DNA from: Leptospira langatensis
GTDB taxonomy: Bacteria > Spirochaetota > Leptospiria > Leptospirales > Leptospiraceae
NCBI RefSeq assembly: GCF_004770615.1
Contig: NZ_RQER01000011.1
Coordinates: forward strand, 124,001-188,000
Length of the DNA stretch: 64,000 nucleotides
Direction of reading: 5' to 3'
Position numbers and translations under genes: made by a program. The notes beneath the pieces are model-generated. The model saw only the letters and a program-made list of their open reading frames with translations, did not search any database and had not been told where the DNA came from. Positions 16,001 through 24,923 of the stretch are shown one piece after another (within the stretch, counting starts at the first letter, position 1; each line of letters opens with the position of its first letter).

Positions 16001-17479
16001 TTATAGGAAGAAGATCCCTGTGAGAAGTAAGAAGGTAGGGATCAGCAATAGGAAGGAATATACAACGTACCCTCCGAAGCTTGGCATCTTGATCTTATTC
16101 TCTTCAGCGACCGATTTCACCATGAAGTTAGGTGCATTTCCGATATAAGTCAAGGCTCCCATAAACACCGCTCCGCAGGAGATCGCCTTTAATAATTGCT
16201 CTCCGAATGGATCTGCCAGGATCTGGGTTACATCAGAAAATCCTAATAAACCCTTTGCCAAAGACAAGAAGGTCAAGTAGGTAGGAGCATTATCCAATAC
16301 TCCTGAGAATCCACCGGTTACCCAGAAGAATTGCCATTTTTGAGTGATCCCCAATTCTTTTCCGTGATGTTCCAGAAGTAGAAGTGCAGGGATCATTGTA
16401 AGGAAGATACCTATGAATAGATACGCAACCTCTTGGATCGGATGCAGAGTGAATTTGTTCTTTTCTCTCAGTTTTATGTCGGAAGTAACCTTAGACAAAG
16501 CGATGAGTCCGATGAGAACCGCCTCGCGAATGAACGCTAAGAAGGGATACTCCTTGATCGCAGGGATATAGTTTTGGTTCAAGAATGCCACAGAAAGAAT
16601 GACTCCTAAAAGCCAGATCAGGTTGATCTGTCCTTCCAAACCTAGAGCCTGTCTATGGCTATGATCATAGCGCAGGTCCTTTTTGGTTTCTTTTCCGTGC
16701 ATTACTGTGTCCCAGATAAAATAGATCACAAGAAGCAATCCGGAAGCGATAAGCATTTCAGGTAGGAGGCTAAAAGTCCAAGTGAAAGGAACCCCTTGTA
16801 GATACCCTAAGAAAAGAGGAGGATCACCGAGTGGGGTCAAGGAACCGCCTATATTAGAAACCAAGAATATAAAGAAGATCACCGTGTGGACCACGTGTTT
16901 TCTTTCGGAGTTGGTCTTTAATAAAGGACGGATGAGAAGCATCGAGGCCCCTGTCGTTCCGATAAAGGAAGCGAGGAAGGTTCCGACGATCAAGAAGATC
17001 GTATTATTGATAGGAGTAGCTTCGATATCCCCCTTTAGAACGATCCCTCCGGAAATATAGAAGAGAGCGGCGAGCAAGATGATAAACGGAATATAATCGA
17101 ATACCATCGTATGGAAGATCTTTCCTCCCCAGTTATGGGCCATCAGGATCCCGAAGGAAACTCCGCCTAGCGCCAATGCTAGAAGAAGCTTGTTATTATT
17201 GCTCTCCCACCATTCTGCAGTAGTATGAGAAACCAAAGGAAGAAGCGCAATGCTGAGCAGGATCAGAGCGAATGGGATCACCGACCAAACTGGGAGATCG
17301 TCTCCTTGGACTCCGTGAGCAGACTCTCCGGCTCCGGAGTGGTCGCTTCCGTGTCCGGATCCACTTTCTGACTGTGCTAGGGAATTTGCAGAGGGAGAGG
17401 TCCCCGATTCCGCCCAAACGGAAACGGAAAGGACCATGGAGAGAAGGAGTATTGTAGTAAAAAATTTGTTTCTCATCAT
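16001..17479 (-). CDS. nhaD: NhaD-type Na+/H+ antiporter (citrate-transporter/ArsB superfamily)
   Basis: The protein is 492 residues with about 12 hydrophobic helices. An N-terminal signal-like helix and a Ser/His-rich loop (residues 25-60) precede the first core helix. Characteristic ion-transporter segments are visible: TFLASFIGTTGASMLLIRPLL, VSNIGGSLTPLGDPPLFLGY and VTGGFSGVLDNAPTYLTFLSLAKG. Such NhaD homologues exchange sodium for protons at the inner membrane. The start is ATG 17479, with an alternative Met one codon later. The gene is divergent from a PerR-like regulator across 225 bases. Confidence 0.85.
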   Translation of the reverse strand: MMRNKFFTTILLLSMVLSVSVWAESGTSPSANSLAQSESGSGHGSDHSGAGESAHGVQGDDLPVWSVIPFALILLSIALLPLVSHTTAEWWESNNNKLLLALALGGVSFGILMAHNWGGKIFHTMVFDYIPFIILLAALFYISGGIVLKGDIEATPINNTIFLIVGTFLASFIGTTGASMLLIRPLLKTNSERKHVVHTVIFFIFLVSNIGGSLTPLGDPPLFLGYLQGVPFTWTFSLLPEMLIASGLLLVIYFIWDTVMHGKETKKDLRYDHSHRQALGLEGQINLIWLLGVILSVAFLNQNYIPAIKEYPFLAFIREAVLIGLIALSKVTSDIKLREKNKFTLHPIQEVAYLFIGIFLTMIPALLLLEHHGKELGITQKWQFFWVTGGFSGVLDNAPTYLTFLSLAKGLLGFSDVTQILADPFGEQLLKAISCGAVFMGALTYIGNAPNFMVKSVAEENKIKMPSFGGYVVYSFLLLIPTFLLLTGIFFL

Positions 17480-17656
17480 TCTCGGTCTTTTGCGAAGATT
17501 TTTCGTCAGGTTATAGACCTTCGAATAGGTTTCAAAGGAAAAACCCTAGTTTTCGGGGATTTTTAAACTTCTTTTTTTGGATTGCAGAAATCCTTCCCTC
17601 ATCTAGGATCTCATTAGGAAATCGCCTCCACTAGAGTTTTTGCTTTATATTCGGAG

Positions 17657-17666
17657 GGTCCGGACC
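17657..17666. promoter_or_regulatory. Palindrome GGTCCGGACC in the nhaD/perR-like intergenic region
   Basis: A perfect 10-base palindrome lies 39 bases before the regulator start. It does not resemble the AT-rich boxes of Fur-family proteins, so a role in autoregulation is only a possibility. Confidence 0.25.
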
Positions 17667-17704
17667 GTCAGATATTTAGAGGCATAAAACTCGTACGACC
17701 CAAT

Positions 17705-18157
17705 ATGGCTGTTTTAGGTAATCAAAAGCATTCTTGTTTAACTCCGGATGAGATAGAGAATCGTCTGAAATCTGTTTCTATCCAGCCTACCATGCAAAGG
17801 ATTTCCATTTGCCAGTACGTTCTCTGCGAAGCGGATCATCCTACGGCCGAAGAGGTCAAGGAATGGGTAGATAGCCGCTCCTTGAAGATGAGCCTAGCTA
17901 CCGTATACAATACACTGAACGTTCTTGTATCTGCGGGGCTTTTAAGAGAGTTCAAATTCTCTTGCTTGGGCAAATCCGTTTTTGATAGCAATATAGAAGA
18001 TCATTACCATTTCTTCGATGAACAGACAGGAAAGTTCCACGATCTGGACCATTCCTTGCTTACCATAGACTCTAAGCTTCCTAAGGAGTTTAAAGTGAAT
18101 AAGATGGATATCCTATTCTCCGGTACCTTGGACGAAGTCTCTTCCGAGCTAGTCTAA
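17705..18157 (+). CDS. Fur-family, PerR-like metalloregulator without structural zinc site
   Basis: The 150-residue protein has the Fur winged-helix (TMQRISICQYVLCEADHPTAEEV and SLATVYNTLNVLVSAGL). Residues matching the B. subtilis PerR regulatory metal site are all present with constant spacing: His45, Asp94, His100, His102 and Asp113. Asp113 (Glu in Fur and Zur) points to PerR. The first structural zinc CxxC is replaced by DEQT (105-108) and the second CxxC is missing. L. interrogans PerR is known to lack this site as well. It probably senses peroxide through iron-catalysed His oxidation. It abuts lpdA tail to tail with no gap. Confidence 0.85.
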   Translation: MAVLGNQKHSCLTPDEIENRLKSVSIQPTMQRISICQYVLCEADHPTAEEVKEWVDSRSLKMSLATVYNTLNVLVSAGLLREFKFSCLGKSVFDSNIEDHYHFFDEQTGKFHDLDHSLLTIDSKLPKEFKVNKMDILFSGTLDEVSSELV

Positions 18158-19576
18158 TCAGATATTGATCGCTTCGCCTAATGCCTGTGCTGCGGCTTCC
18201 ATTACGGATTCCGCAAGCGTTGGGTGAGCATGTATCCTTCCTGCGATCTCTTTTAAGGTAAGTTCCGATCCCATTCCCAGATTGATCTCTCCAAGTATTT
18301 CGGTCACATTCGGTCCGATCATATGAGCGCCTAGGATCTCTCCTGTCTTACGATCTGCGACTAACTTGACCATTCCTTCCACTTCTCCCAGTGCTTGCGC
18401 TCTACCATTGGCCCTAAACGGGAATTTTCCGATGGAGACATCTATGCCGGCTTTCTTAGCTTCTTCTTCTTTCAGACCAACGGAGGCTACTTCGGGATGA
18501 CAGTACGTGCAAGCAGGGATCTTTTGATAGTCCATGGGTTCGTATACGAGAGAGTGAGGATTCCCTTTTTGGATGGAGATCGCTTCTGCTGCCTTGATCC
18601 CTTCCGAAGAAGCCACATGAGCGAGTAGGGGAGCGCCAATACAGTCCCCGATCGCGTAGATATTCTCTACCTTGCTCTTGAATTTGGTATCAACCTTTAC
18701 GAATCCTCTTTGTAGGAACACACCTATCTCTTCTAAATGCATATCTTCGGTATTCGGAGCAACTCCGATCGCCACGAGCACCTTGGAGAATTTTCTTTTC
18801 TCTCCTTCTTTTGCAATTCCTTCTCCTTTGAGAAGAAGAGTGACCCCATCCGATTCCGATTTTGGTTCGGAGACTCCCACGCTTGTAAGTATCTGGATTC
18901 CTCTTTTTATGAAAGAGCGATTGAGTAGATTGGATATTTCAGGATCTTCTAATGGAAGGATGCGATCTTGCATTTCAATAATGCTCACTTCGGTTCCCAT
19001 GCTGGAATAGAAGTCCGCGAATTCTATACCGATCGCTCCGGCACCTATGATTGCGAGCGTCTTGGGAGGAGCCTCTTGGATCATTGCGTGTTTGCTAGAG
19101 AGAACCTTTTCCCCGTCGAACGGAAGTCCGGGAAGATCCCTCGGTCTTGCTCCCGTTGCGATGATGAAATATTCGGATTGGATCTCTTCTTTGGAAGTAT
19201 CCGGAAGCCAGATCGTATTCTTGTCTTTGAAGACGGCGCTTCCTTTCTTCACGGAGATCTTATTCTTCTTCATGAGGAAGTCGACTCCGTTGGACATAGT
19301 ATCCGCAACTCCTCTAGAACGTTTTACGATCCCTGGAAAGTCCGGATCTACTCCGGATACTTTTAGGCCGAAGGTTTCGGATTTACGAATGGATTCTAAG
19401 AGGTGAGCGGATTCGAGAAGAGCTTTGGTGGGAATACAACCCCAGTTCAAGCAGACCCCGCCTAGTTTTTCTTTTTCAACTAGACAAACGTTCAATCCGA
19501 GTTGAGAGGCTCGGATTGCGGCCACATATCCACCGGGGCCTCCGCCAATTACGGTCACGTCGTACTTCTCTGCCAT
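18158..19576 (-). CDS. lpdA: Dihydrolipoyl dehydrogenase (E3)
   Basis: This 472-residue FAD/NAD disulfide oxidoreductase has the FAD motif GGGPGGYVAAIRASQLG, the redox-active disulfide GGVCLNWGCIPTKALL, a second Rossmann GAGAIGIEFADFYSSMG and the C-terminal HAHPTLAESVMEAA with the catalytic His-Glu pair. It reoxidises dihydrolipoamide in pyruvate or 2-oxoglutarate dehydrogenase or the glycine cleavage system. None of the partner E1/E2 genes lies in the window, so the complex served is not known. Length and all motifs are typical. Confidence 0.95.
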   Translation of the reverse strand: MAEKYDVTVIGGGPGGYVAAIRASQLGLNVCLVEKEKLGGVCLNWGCIPTKALLESAHLLESIRKSETFGLKVSGVDPDFPGIVKRSRGVADTMSNGVDFLMKKNKISVKKGSAVFKDKNTIWLPDTSKEEIQSEYFIIATGARPRDLPGLPFDGEKVLSSKHAMIQEAPPKTLAIIGAGAIGIEFADFYSSMGTEVSIIEMQDRILPLEDPEISNLLNRSFIKRGIQILTSVGVSEPKSESDGVTLLLKGEGIAKEGEKRKFSKVLVAIGVAPNTEDMHLEEIGVFLQRGFVKVDTKFKSKVENIYAIGDCIGAPLLAHVASSEGIKAAEAISIQKGNPHSLVYEPMDYQKIPACTYCHPEVASVGLKEEEAKKAGIDVSIGKFPFRANGRAQALGEVEGMVKLVADRKTGEILGAHMIGPNVTEILGEINLGMGSELTLKEIAGRIHAHPTLAESVMEAAAQALGEAINI

Positions 19577-19648
19577 CTACTTCCTCCGGATGGCAATTCT
19601 GCATTCTAGTTTGGAACCTGGGAAGAAATTTTCAGAAATCGAAAGAAA

Positions 19649-20392
19649 TCAGGAGCTTTTCTTTTTTAGGACGACGATCATTCTTCCGGCATTGCTCTTG
19701 AATTTGATCTCGCTGTAATTGGAGTATACGTGTAGGATCTCCATCCTATGCTTTGCGATCATTCTCTGGAATTCCGCGAGAAAATAGGCTCTCATCAGAT
19801 GCTTGTCCTTGATCTCTCTGGAATTCATATTATAAATATAATTTACTTCTACGACTGTGGATTGATCCGCTCTGACTAGACGAAATCCCCTGTTTCTCTG
19901 AATAGTGGCAACCTTGGTCTTGAGCTGAGAGACCGGGCCGATCGCCTTTCTTTTGATCCTACGAAGAGGTTCTGCGTTCCAAACTTCCAAGACGGCAATG
20001 CCCGCAGGTTTTAAATTCTGCTCCAGATTCTTAAGAGCCGCTTCCACTTCTTCATTGGATAATAGATAATTAAAAGAACCGAATAGACTGATGATTGCGT
20101 CCCATTTTTCCTTGGACTTATAGTTCTGCATTGCTCCGACTTCGAACTTGCAATGAGAATATCTCTTCTGCGCCACCTCTATCATTCTGGAAGAAGAGTC
20201 CACTCCTTTGGATTTATATCCCAATCCTTGGAAATGGGTCACATGTTCTCCCGTTCCACAGCCCATATCCAAAATATTGCGAACCCTATGTTTGCGAAAT
20301 AAGCGATCTATGAACTGGGTTTCCAATTCGAATTTTCTCGCATTCTTTTCTATATCGAAGTAGTATTCTGCCAGTTCGGAGTAGAGTTTCAT
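19649..20392 (-). CDS. Class I SAM-dependent methyltransferase
   Basis: Motif I is ILDMGCGTGEHVTHFQGLGY and motif II/IV are visible as GVDSSSRMIEVAQKRY and WDAIISLFGSFNYLLSNEEV. The fold and SAM binding are clear; the acceptor is not. The C-terminal part (MNSREIKDKHLMRAYFLAEF) resembles small-molecule methyltransferases of the Methyltransf_25 type. It is divergent from a degenerate-GGDEF gene, with an inverted repeat between the starts that could control both. Confidence 0.82.
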   Translation of the reverse strand: MKLYSELAEYYFDIEKNARKFELETQFIDRLFRKHRVRNILDMGCGTGEHVTHFQGLGYKSKGVDSSSRMIEVAQKRYSHCKFEVGAMQNYKSKEKWDAIISLFGSFNYLLSNEEVEAALKNLEQNLKPAGIAVLEVWNAEPLRRIKRKAIGPVSQLKTKVATIQRNRGFRLVRADQSTVVEVNYIYNMNSREIKDKHLMRAYFLAEFQRMIAKHRMEILHVYSNYSEIKFKSNAGRMIVVLKKKSS

Positions 20393-20424
20393 AGAAAAAT
20401 CGTTTGAGCTAAGTGCTTAAAAGC

Positions 20425-20443
20425 CCGTTACATATAGTAACGG
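20425..20443. promoter_or_regulatory. Candidate operator CCGTTAC-N5-GTAACGG between divergent genes
   Basis: The two 7-base arms are perfect reverse complements around ATATA and lie between start codons at 20392 (minus) and 20460 (plus). Geometry suits a dimeric repressor controlling either gene, or a leader hairpin of the plus-strand gene. No copy was noticed elsewhere in the window. Confidence 0.4.
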
Positions 20444-20459
20444 AACGGAGTCCTTTAAA

Positions 20460-21599
20460 ATGCAATTTTTCGCCGCTTTTTTTCCCAGTATCGGTCATTT
20501 TCCCTTCGGCTCCGCTTCCTTTTCCGTTTGGATAGACGGAGAAGTTTTGGCTCTAGGTGGGATCTCTTTTACTCTTCTGTCTCTTTTCGGTTATGTGGTC
20601 CACACTCAGATCGATAGAAAAGAAGAAGCAGCATCAGAAGAAGAGGCTGTAGGATCTCCTTCTTCTGATACCGAGCAAGAAGAAGGGATTCACTCCGAAC
20701 CAAAAGATCAGTCTCAAGTTGAAGTAAGGAATGTACAATTACGGGAGAAGGACGAACACGCCCTAGTCGGATCCTCTTTCGATCCTCTTGCAAGTTCTCC
20801 ACAAATGAGAACATATGAAGAAGCCCAGGACTTTCTCTGCCATAGATTCTATTTTCCGATCGGCGGGAAGACCTATGAAGCCATCAAAACCTTTTTGGAT
20901 TCTATTCCTTCTTCTCCGAAGGAAACCTGGGAAGTCTTATTGTACAATACCAGATCCAAACTAGAAACGGTTGCGAGTAAAACGGGAAGCATTCTAGTAT
21001 TCCCTTCCGAAACGAGAGAAGGATCCGAGATCCTTCCCGGGACCGTGCTTTGGAAATTGGAATGGGAATCCTCTCCTTTGGGAGAAGTGAGACTGATCTC
21101 GAACGAAGCTTCTTCCTTAGGAAGCTCGGAGATGGGCTTGCGGCTGGATAAACTGATAGAGCAGCTGATACTTGCAGGAGAGTCTCAGGACGAAGAGACA
21201 GGATGGGGATCGTACTCCTTCTTCTCCCAAAATCTGGAAGAAGAAAGATCAGAAGGAGAAGATCCAAAGATACTTGTATTATTGGAATTCGGATCCGTCG
21301 GAAATCTTGTAATGGATCTCAAAAGTTTCGGACGTTGGTGGACAAGCAGAATGGAAGGTCGTTCTCCTTTGTCTAGGATCCGCAAAAATCGAGTGGCAGC
21401 AATCCTTGCTCCCGGCGATTGGATGAGATTTCAGGAATCCCTTTCCGGCCTTATGGAATTCTTAGGTCCGGATAGGGTCGAATTGAATGTGGGAGCTTCT
21501 ATCAGGATCCGAAAGGGAGACTCCGAATGGGAATCCCGGGCTAAAAAAGCATTACATTCTTCTAAAGAAGAAGGACCGAATCGTTTCGTATGTCTTTAA
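20460..21599 (+). CDS. Membrane-anchored signalling protein with degenerate GGDEF-like domain
   Basis: The N terminus has a hydrophobic segment (residues 24-45), an acidic low-complexity linker (EEAASEEEAVGSPSS), then a GAF-like middle region. The last 110 residues resemble a GGDEF fold: ILVLLEFGSVGNL in place of the first strand, LSRIRKNRVAAILAP where SRIGGDEFAVLL is expected, and NVGASIRIRKGDSEW followed by RAKKALHSSKEEG. The GGDEF motif itself reads RKNRV, so cyclic-di-GMP synthesis is very unlikely. It overlaps a CheX-like gene by 10 bases, indicating coupled translation. Confidence 0.55.
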   Translation: MQFFAAFFPSIGHFPFGSASFSVWIDGEVLALGGISFTLLSLFGYVVHTQIDRKEEAASEEEAVGSPSSDTEQEEGIHSEPKDQSQVEVRNVQLREKDEHALVGSSFDPLASSPQMRTYEEAQDFLCHRFYFPIGGKTYEAIKTFLDSIPSSPKETWEVLLYNTRSKLETVASKTGSILVFPSETREGSEILPGTVLWKLEWESSPLGEVRLISNEASSLGSSEMGLRLDKLIEQLILAGESQDEETGWGSYSFFSQNLEEERSEGEDPKILVLLEFGSVGNLVMDLKSFGRWWTSRMEGRSPLSRIRKNRVAAILAPGDWMRFQESLSGLMEFLGPDRVELNVGASIRIRKGDSEWESRAKKALHSSKEEGPNRFVCL

Positions 21600-22102
21600 A
21601 TATAGATCCTCTTCTCGACGAAAAATTCATTCTCACGATCTCTCAGATCTTTCCGGAGTTCTTGGAGAAAAACTTGGGAGTGCAGGCCGTGCGAGAGGCG
21701 TTCGGTCCTTCCAAGAACGAGGGGCTTTGCTATGAGAATTGTACCTCCGTTTCTTTCGAGGGAGAGGCGACCGGAAAACTTTTTTTAGCGATGGACGGAT
21801 ATACTAAGCTCAAACTCCTTCCTAAGATCGCTCGTTCCTTTCATATAGATCCTACCATTCGAAGCCACGCAGCTTCCATTATGCTGGAGTTCGCAAACCA
21901 GATCTGTGCGGAACTGATTACCGAAATGAAATTGGGAAGATTCCAAATGGATATTCTTCCTCCCGAAAATCTGAACAATAAATTGGTTCCGGTCGATCTG
22001 GAGCATCATAGACAGTACATTCTTATCTATTTTTTAAAGGACCAAGACGCAAAAGAGTATCTGGGTCGCATCTATCTCATTCTTCTGATGCAAAAATATT
22101 AA
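21590..22102 (+). CDS. CheX-like chemotaxis phosphatase-family protein
   Basis: The 170-residue protein resembles the CheC/CheX/FliY domain. The key helix reads IMLEFANQICAELITEMKLG, with the Glu and Asn (E-x2-N) that CheX uses to remove phosphate from CheY. Only one such motif is clear, as in CheX. Cytoplasmic; CheY-P or another receiver would be the substrate. Overlap with the upstream degenerate-GGDEF gene suggests that the two products act together. Confidence 0.65.
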   Translation: MSLNIDPLLDEKFILTISQIFPEFLEKNLGVQAVREAFGPSKNEGLCYENCTSVSFEGEATGKLFLAMDGYTKLKLLPKIARSFHIDPTIRSHAASIMLEFANQICAELITEMKLGRFQMDILPPENLNNKLVPVDLEHHRQYILIYFLKDQDAKEYLGRIYLILLMQKY

Positions 22103-22154
22103 TATAAAAAGCTGGAAAAAAGAAGGGGAAAAGAGAGACTCGTTTGCGCTCCTG

Positions 22155-23180
22155 ATGTTAGGCTACGTAGTACAAGGCTTTCCCTTTCTTCTCAAATACG
22201 CCGATATGATCTCTTCCCCTCCTTCGGAGGTCCTGGAAGAAGAGGTATCTCTTACCGGTTTTCCCAAGTTCCGTCTCAAGATCTTTCCTGCGGCTCCGAA
22301 CTCGCCTTCTGTATACCTGCAACACGGGATGAGTGCGAGAGGGATCGACGATCCTAGGATACTTACCCTCGCCACTCATTTGAGAAACAGCGGATTGCAG
22401 GTGTTCCTTCCTGAACTTCCGGAAGTGAAAGGACTCAGGATCGCCTCCGAGACCGTGGGAAATATTCGAGCGTTGTTCGATTTCTTTTCCAAAAGAGAAG
22501 GAAGGTCTATTTCCTTTCTCTCGGCAAGTTTCTCCGCCGGAATGGGAATGGTGGCTCTGGCTGGAAAGAAACAACAGGAGTTCTTGGATTCGGTCCTTCT
22601 TGTAGGAACATATTCCGATTTTAGCCAAACGCTTCCCTTTATTCTTTCGAACTACGATCTGGATCCATATGCGGTCCATATTGTTCTCTACAATTATATC
22701 TCTAAGATCCGTCCGGAGCTAAAAAGTTTAGAAGAATTCTATTATCAGACTGCGTTAGACAATGGGCTGCAAAGAACTGGTCCTTCTGAAAAGGGGCCCG
22801 AGGTATTTCAAACATTAGGAAAAGCGGAGAAGGAATTTGCCGCTTCTATTCGGTCGGATGCTTCCTTTCGGGAAAGTTTAGCGAGTTCTATTCTTAAGGT
22901 CCTACCCAAGGATTTTATCCGAGAGAATTCCCCCTGCAATTTCTTGGAAGATTGGAAGGCTCCCATCTCCCTACTGCATGGTTTCGACGATCCGGTGATC
23001 TCTCCGACAGAATCGGAATCCCTCTATGAGGCGTTAGGCAGGAGATCCTACATAGATTCCATCTTTTTGAAGTCCAGGTTGATCACCCATGGGGACCATT
23101 TGCCCTTCTATACGCAACTAGGGGAGATCCCGAAGCTAGCGGCTGTTTGGGGGTTTTTTCTAAAAAAAACCGGACTCTAA
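22155..23180 (+). CDS. Alpha/beta-hydrolase family protein
   Basis: The fold is suggested by VYLQHGMSARGID (oxyanion region), a nucleophile elbow FLSASFSAGMGMVAL with the Ser in SFSAG, an acid in LLHGFDDPVISPTES and a His in THGDHLPF. The order and spacing match a serine hydrolase of 341 residues. No signal peptide is clear, although the first 20 residues are hydrophobic. Substrate is unknown; esterase or lipase-like activity is likely. It follows the CheX-like gene by 52 bases. Confidence 0.7.
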   Translation: MLGYVVQGFPFLLKYADMISSPPSEVLEEEVSLTGFPKFRLKIFPAAPNSPSVYLQHGMSARGIDDPRILTLATHLRNSGLQVFLPELPEVKGLRIASETVGNIRALFDFFSKREGRSISFLSASFSAGMGMVALAGKKQQEFLDSVLLVGTYSDFSQTLPFILSNYDLDPYAVHIVLYNYISKIRPELKSLEEFYYQTALDNGLQRTGPSEKGPEVFQTLGKAEKEFAASIRSDASFRESLASSILKVLPKDFIRENSPCNFLEDWKAPISLLHGFDDPVISPTESESLYEALGRRSYIDSIFLKSRLITHGDHLPFYTQLGEIPKLAAVWGFFLKKTGL

Positions 23181-23374
23181 TATTCTTTACGTTATATTTT
23201 TAGGAAATATTCCGTCCTTAGATATAGGCCTCCTTTGTCTTTTTTTGGCCCATAGGCCCTTGTATAATTGGAACAAGAGGATATAGTGAGGACAGGTATT
23301 GAAAACGCGAAAAAGGAATAACCAGCCAATTCAAATTATTATTTCCTAAGAGCTAAAGCTTTTAGGAAAGGGAT

Positions 23375-24922
23375 GTGCTCCAAACAAAAAAATGCGGAGA
23401 AATCCAAAGTCTGAATTGTTGGCCTGGTAGTATGGTTGTGAGTACAGAACAGACCCCGGGTGTGTCAGATCAGGAAACAAGTTGGGACAGCGTATTCGGT
23501 CTCAAGATAAGCATGGACGGCTTATCTGCGGACTTGACGATCCGTCCCGGCATGATCAAGGGACGTGCTCTCTCTACTAGTGTTATTCTAGAATACCTTC
23601 ATAACAAGGATATTTCCCAAGAGAGGATTATTGGGGACAATATCTACCAAAGCCTCAAGCAACTCCAGACATCCACTTCGAAAATGGATTTTTCGCCGGT
23701 TTCCGCACGCGTGGCCGAAGGTTTTCCTCCTACAAGAGGCGAAGACGGTTGGGTCAAGTTCTATCATCCTCAAGCACAACGGGTCAAGATAGATGAGAAT
23801 GGGCACGCGGATTATAGGAATATTGATCGTTATATCTATGTAAAAGCAGGAGAAAAGCTCTCCACTCTTTTCGAAGGCATCCCTGGCAAACCTGGTATGG
23901 ATGTTTTCGGAAAACCGATCGCTCCTCCGCCGATCAAAAGACCAAAAATTACGATCGGAAAGAACGTACAGGAAAAAGGCCTGGTTTTAGATAACAAACC
24001 TCTTATCGAGTATTTCGCAACCTGCAACGGTGCCATCTTCTCCACGGAAACTTCTATCACTGTCTCCCAAGAATTGCAGATCGATTCCAATGTTGGGATC
24101 GGTACTGGGAATATTAACTATGACGGAAACGTTTTAGTAAAAGGAGACGTGGAACCTGCTACTTCCATTAAGACCCAGGGAAGCCTGATCGTTAAAGGAA
24201 ATGTAGAGACTTCGGATCTTACGATCGGAAGAGACTTAGAAGTCACCGGAGGGATCAAAGGGGACTCTAAAACGGCCATTAAGATCAGCGGACACCTTTA
24301 CGCAAAATTCATCGAAAACGCAGAGTTGGAAGTCGATGGGGACGTGGTCGTTGAGGGATTTATCCTGAATTCCAAGATCCATTGCTTGGGCAATGTGATC
24401 CTGAACGGGTCCAGCGGGAACTTAGTCTCTTCGAGCGTGATCGCTTATATGGGGCTGACCTGCGCAAGCCTCGGCTCTCAGGCAGAGCTAGATACTGTGG
24501 TTGAGCTAGGATTTCATTTTAGGAATGAAAGAGCCTTCGAGGATCTGACCAAGCGTCTGCAAGTTGCCGAAAAGGAAATGGAAAAGATCCTTCCTAGAGT
24601 GCAACAGATCAAACAAATGGTGCAAAGATCCAGGGGGCAGATCCCTGACGATAAGAAAGAAGGCTATAGAAAGATCTTCGAAGAATACAACCAGAAGAAT
24701 AAGTTCATCGAACTGGTGAAACAAAAGATTGAAGTCCTCAAGTCTTCTCGCTTCAATCCTGGAGAAGTGCAACTAGTTGTTCGTAAAGGTGCCTTCAAAG
24801 GAAGCGTAGTCAAGTATAGAAGACAGATTGAGAAGGTAGATAAATTCCAGTCTGCCTTCATGATGAGATTCCAACCCGGCCAGGATAAGGCAGCCATGGT
24901 TGCCATCAAACCCCAGAAATAG
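23375..24922 (+). CDS. FapA (DUF342)-family protein
   Basis: The middle of this 515-residue protein is a right-handed beta-helix typical of FapA: repeated short strands such as INYDGNVLVKGDVEPATSIKT, SLIVKGNVETSDLTIG and DLEVTGGIKGDSKTAIK. A C-terminal coiled coil follows (LQVAEKEMEKILPRVQQIKQ). The N-terminal part contains a KH-like segment around GIPGKPGMDVFGKPI. FapA proteins occur in many bacteria, and in Vibrio one links glucose uptake to signalling; function here is unknown. GTG 23375 has an AGGAAAGGG ribosome site; ATG 23432 is an alternative. Confidence 0.85.
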   Translation: MLQTKKCGEIQSLNCWPGSMVVSTEQTPGVSDQETSWDSVFGLKISMDGLSADLTIRPGMIKGRALSTSVILEYLHNKDISQERIIGDNIYQSLKQLQTSTSKMDFSPVSARVAEGFPPTRGEDGWVKFYHPQAQRVKIDENGHADYRNIDRYIYVKAGEKLSTLFEGIPGKPGMDVFGKPIAPPPIKRPKITIGKNVQEKGLVLDNKPLIEYFATCNGAIFSTETSITVSQELQIDSNVGIGTGNINYDGNVLVKGDVEPATSIKTQGSLIVKGNVETSDLTIGRDLEVTGGIKGDSKTAIKISGHLYAKFIENAELEVDGDVVVEGFILNSKIHCLGNVILNGSSGNLVSSSVIAYMGLTCASLGSQAELDTVVELGFHFRNERAFEDLTKRLQVAEKEMEKILPRVQQIKQMVQRSRGQIPDDKKEGYRKIFEEYNQKNKFIELVKQKIEVLKSSRFNPGEVQLVVRKGAFKGSVVKYRRQIEKVDKFQSAFMMRFQPGQDKAAMVAIKPQK

Positions 24923-24923
24923 T

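Noticed and set aside
23263..23268. TATAAT before the FapA-family gene as a promoter
   Set aside because: No acceptable -35 element lies at 16-18 bases, so I did not list it as a feature.
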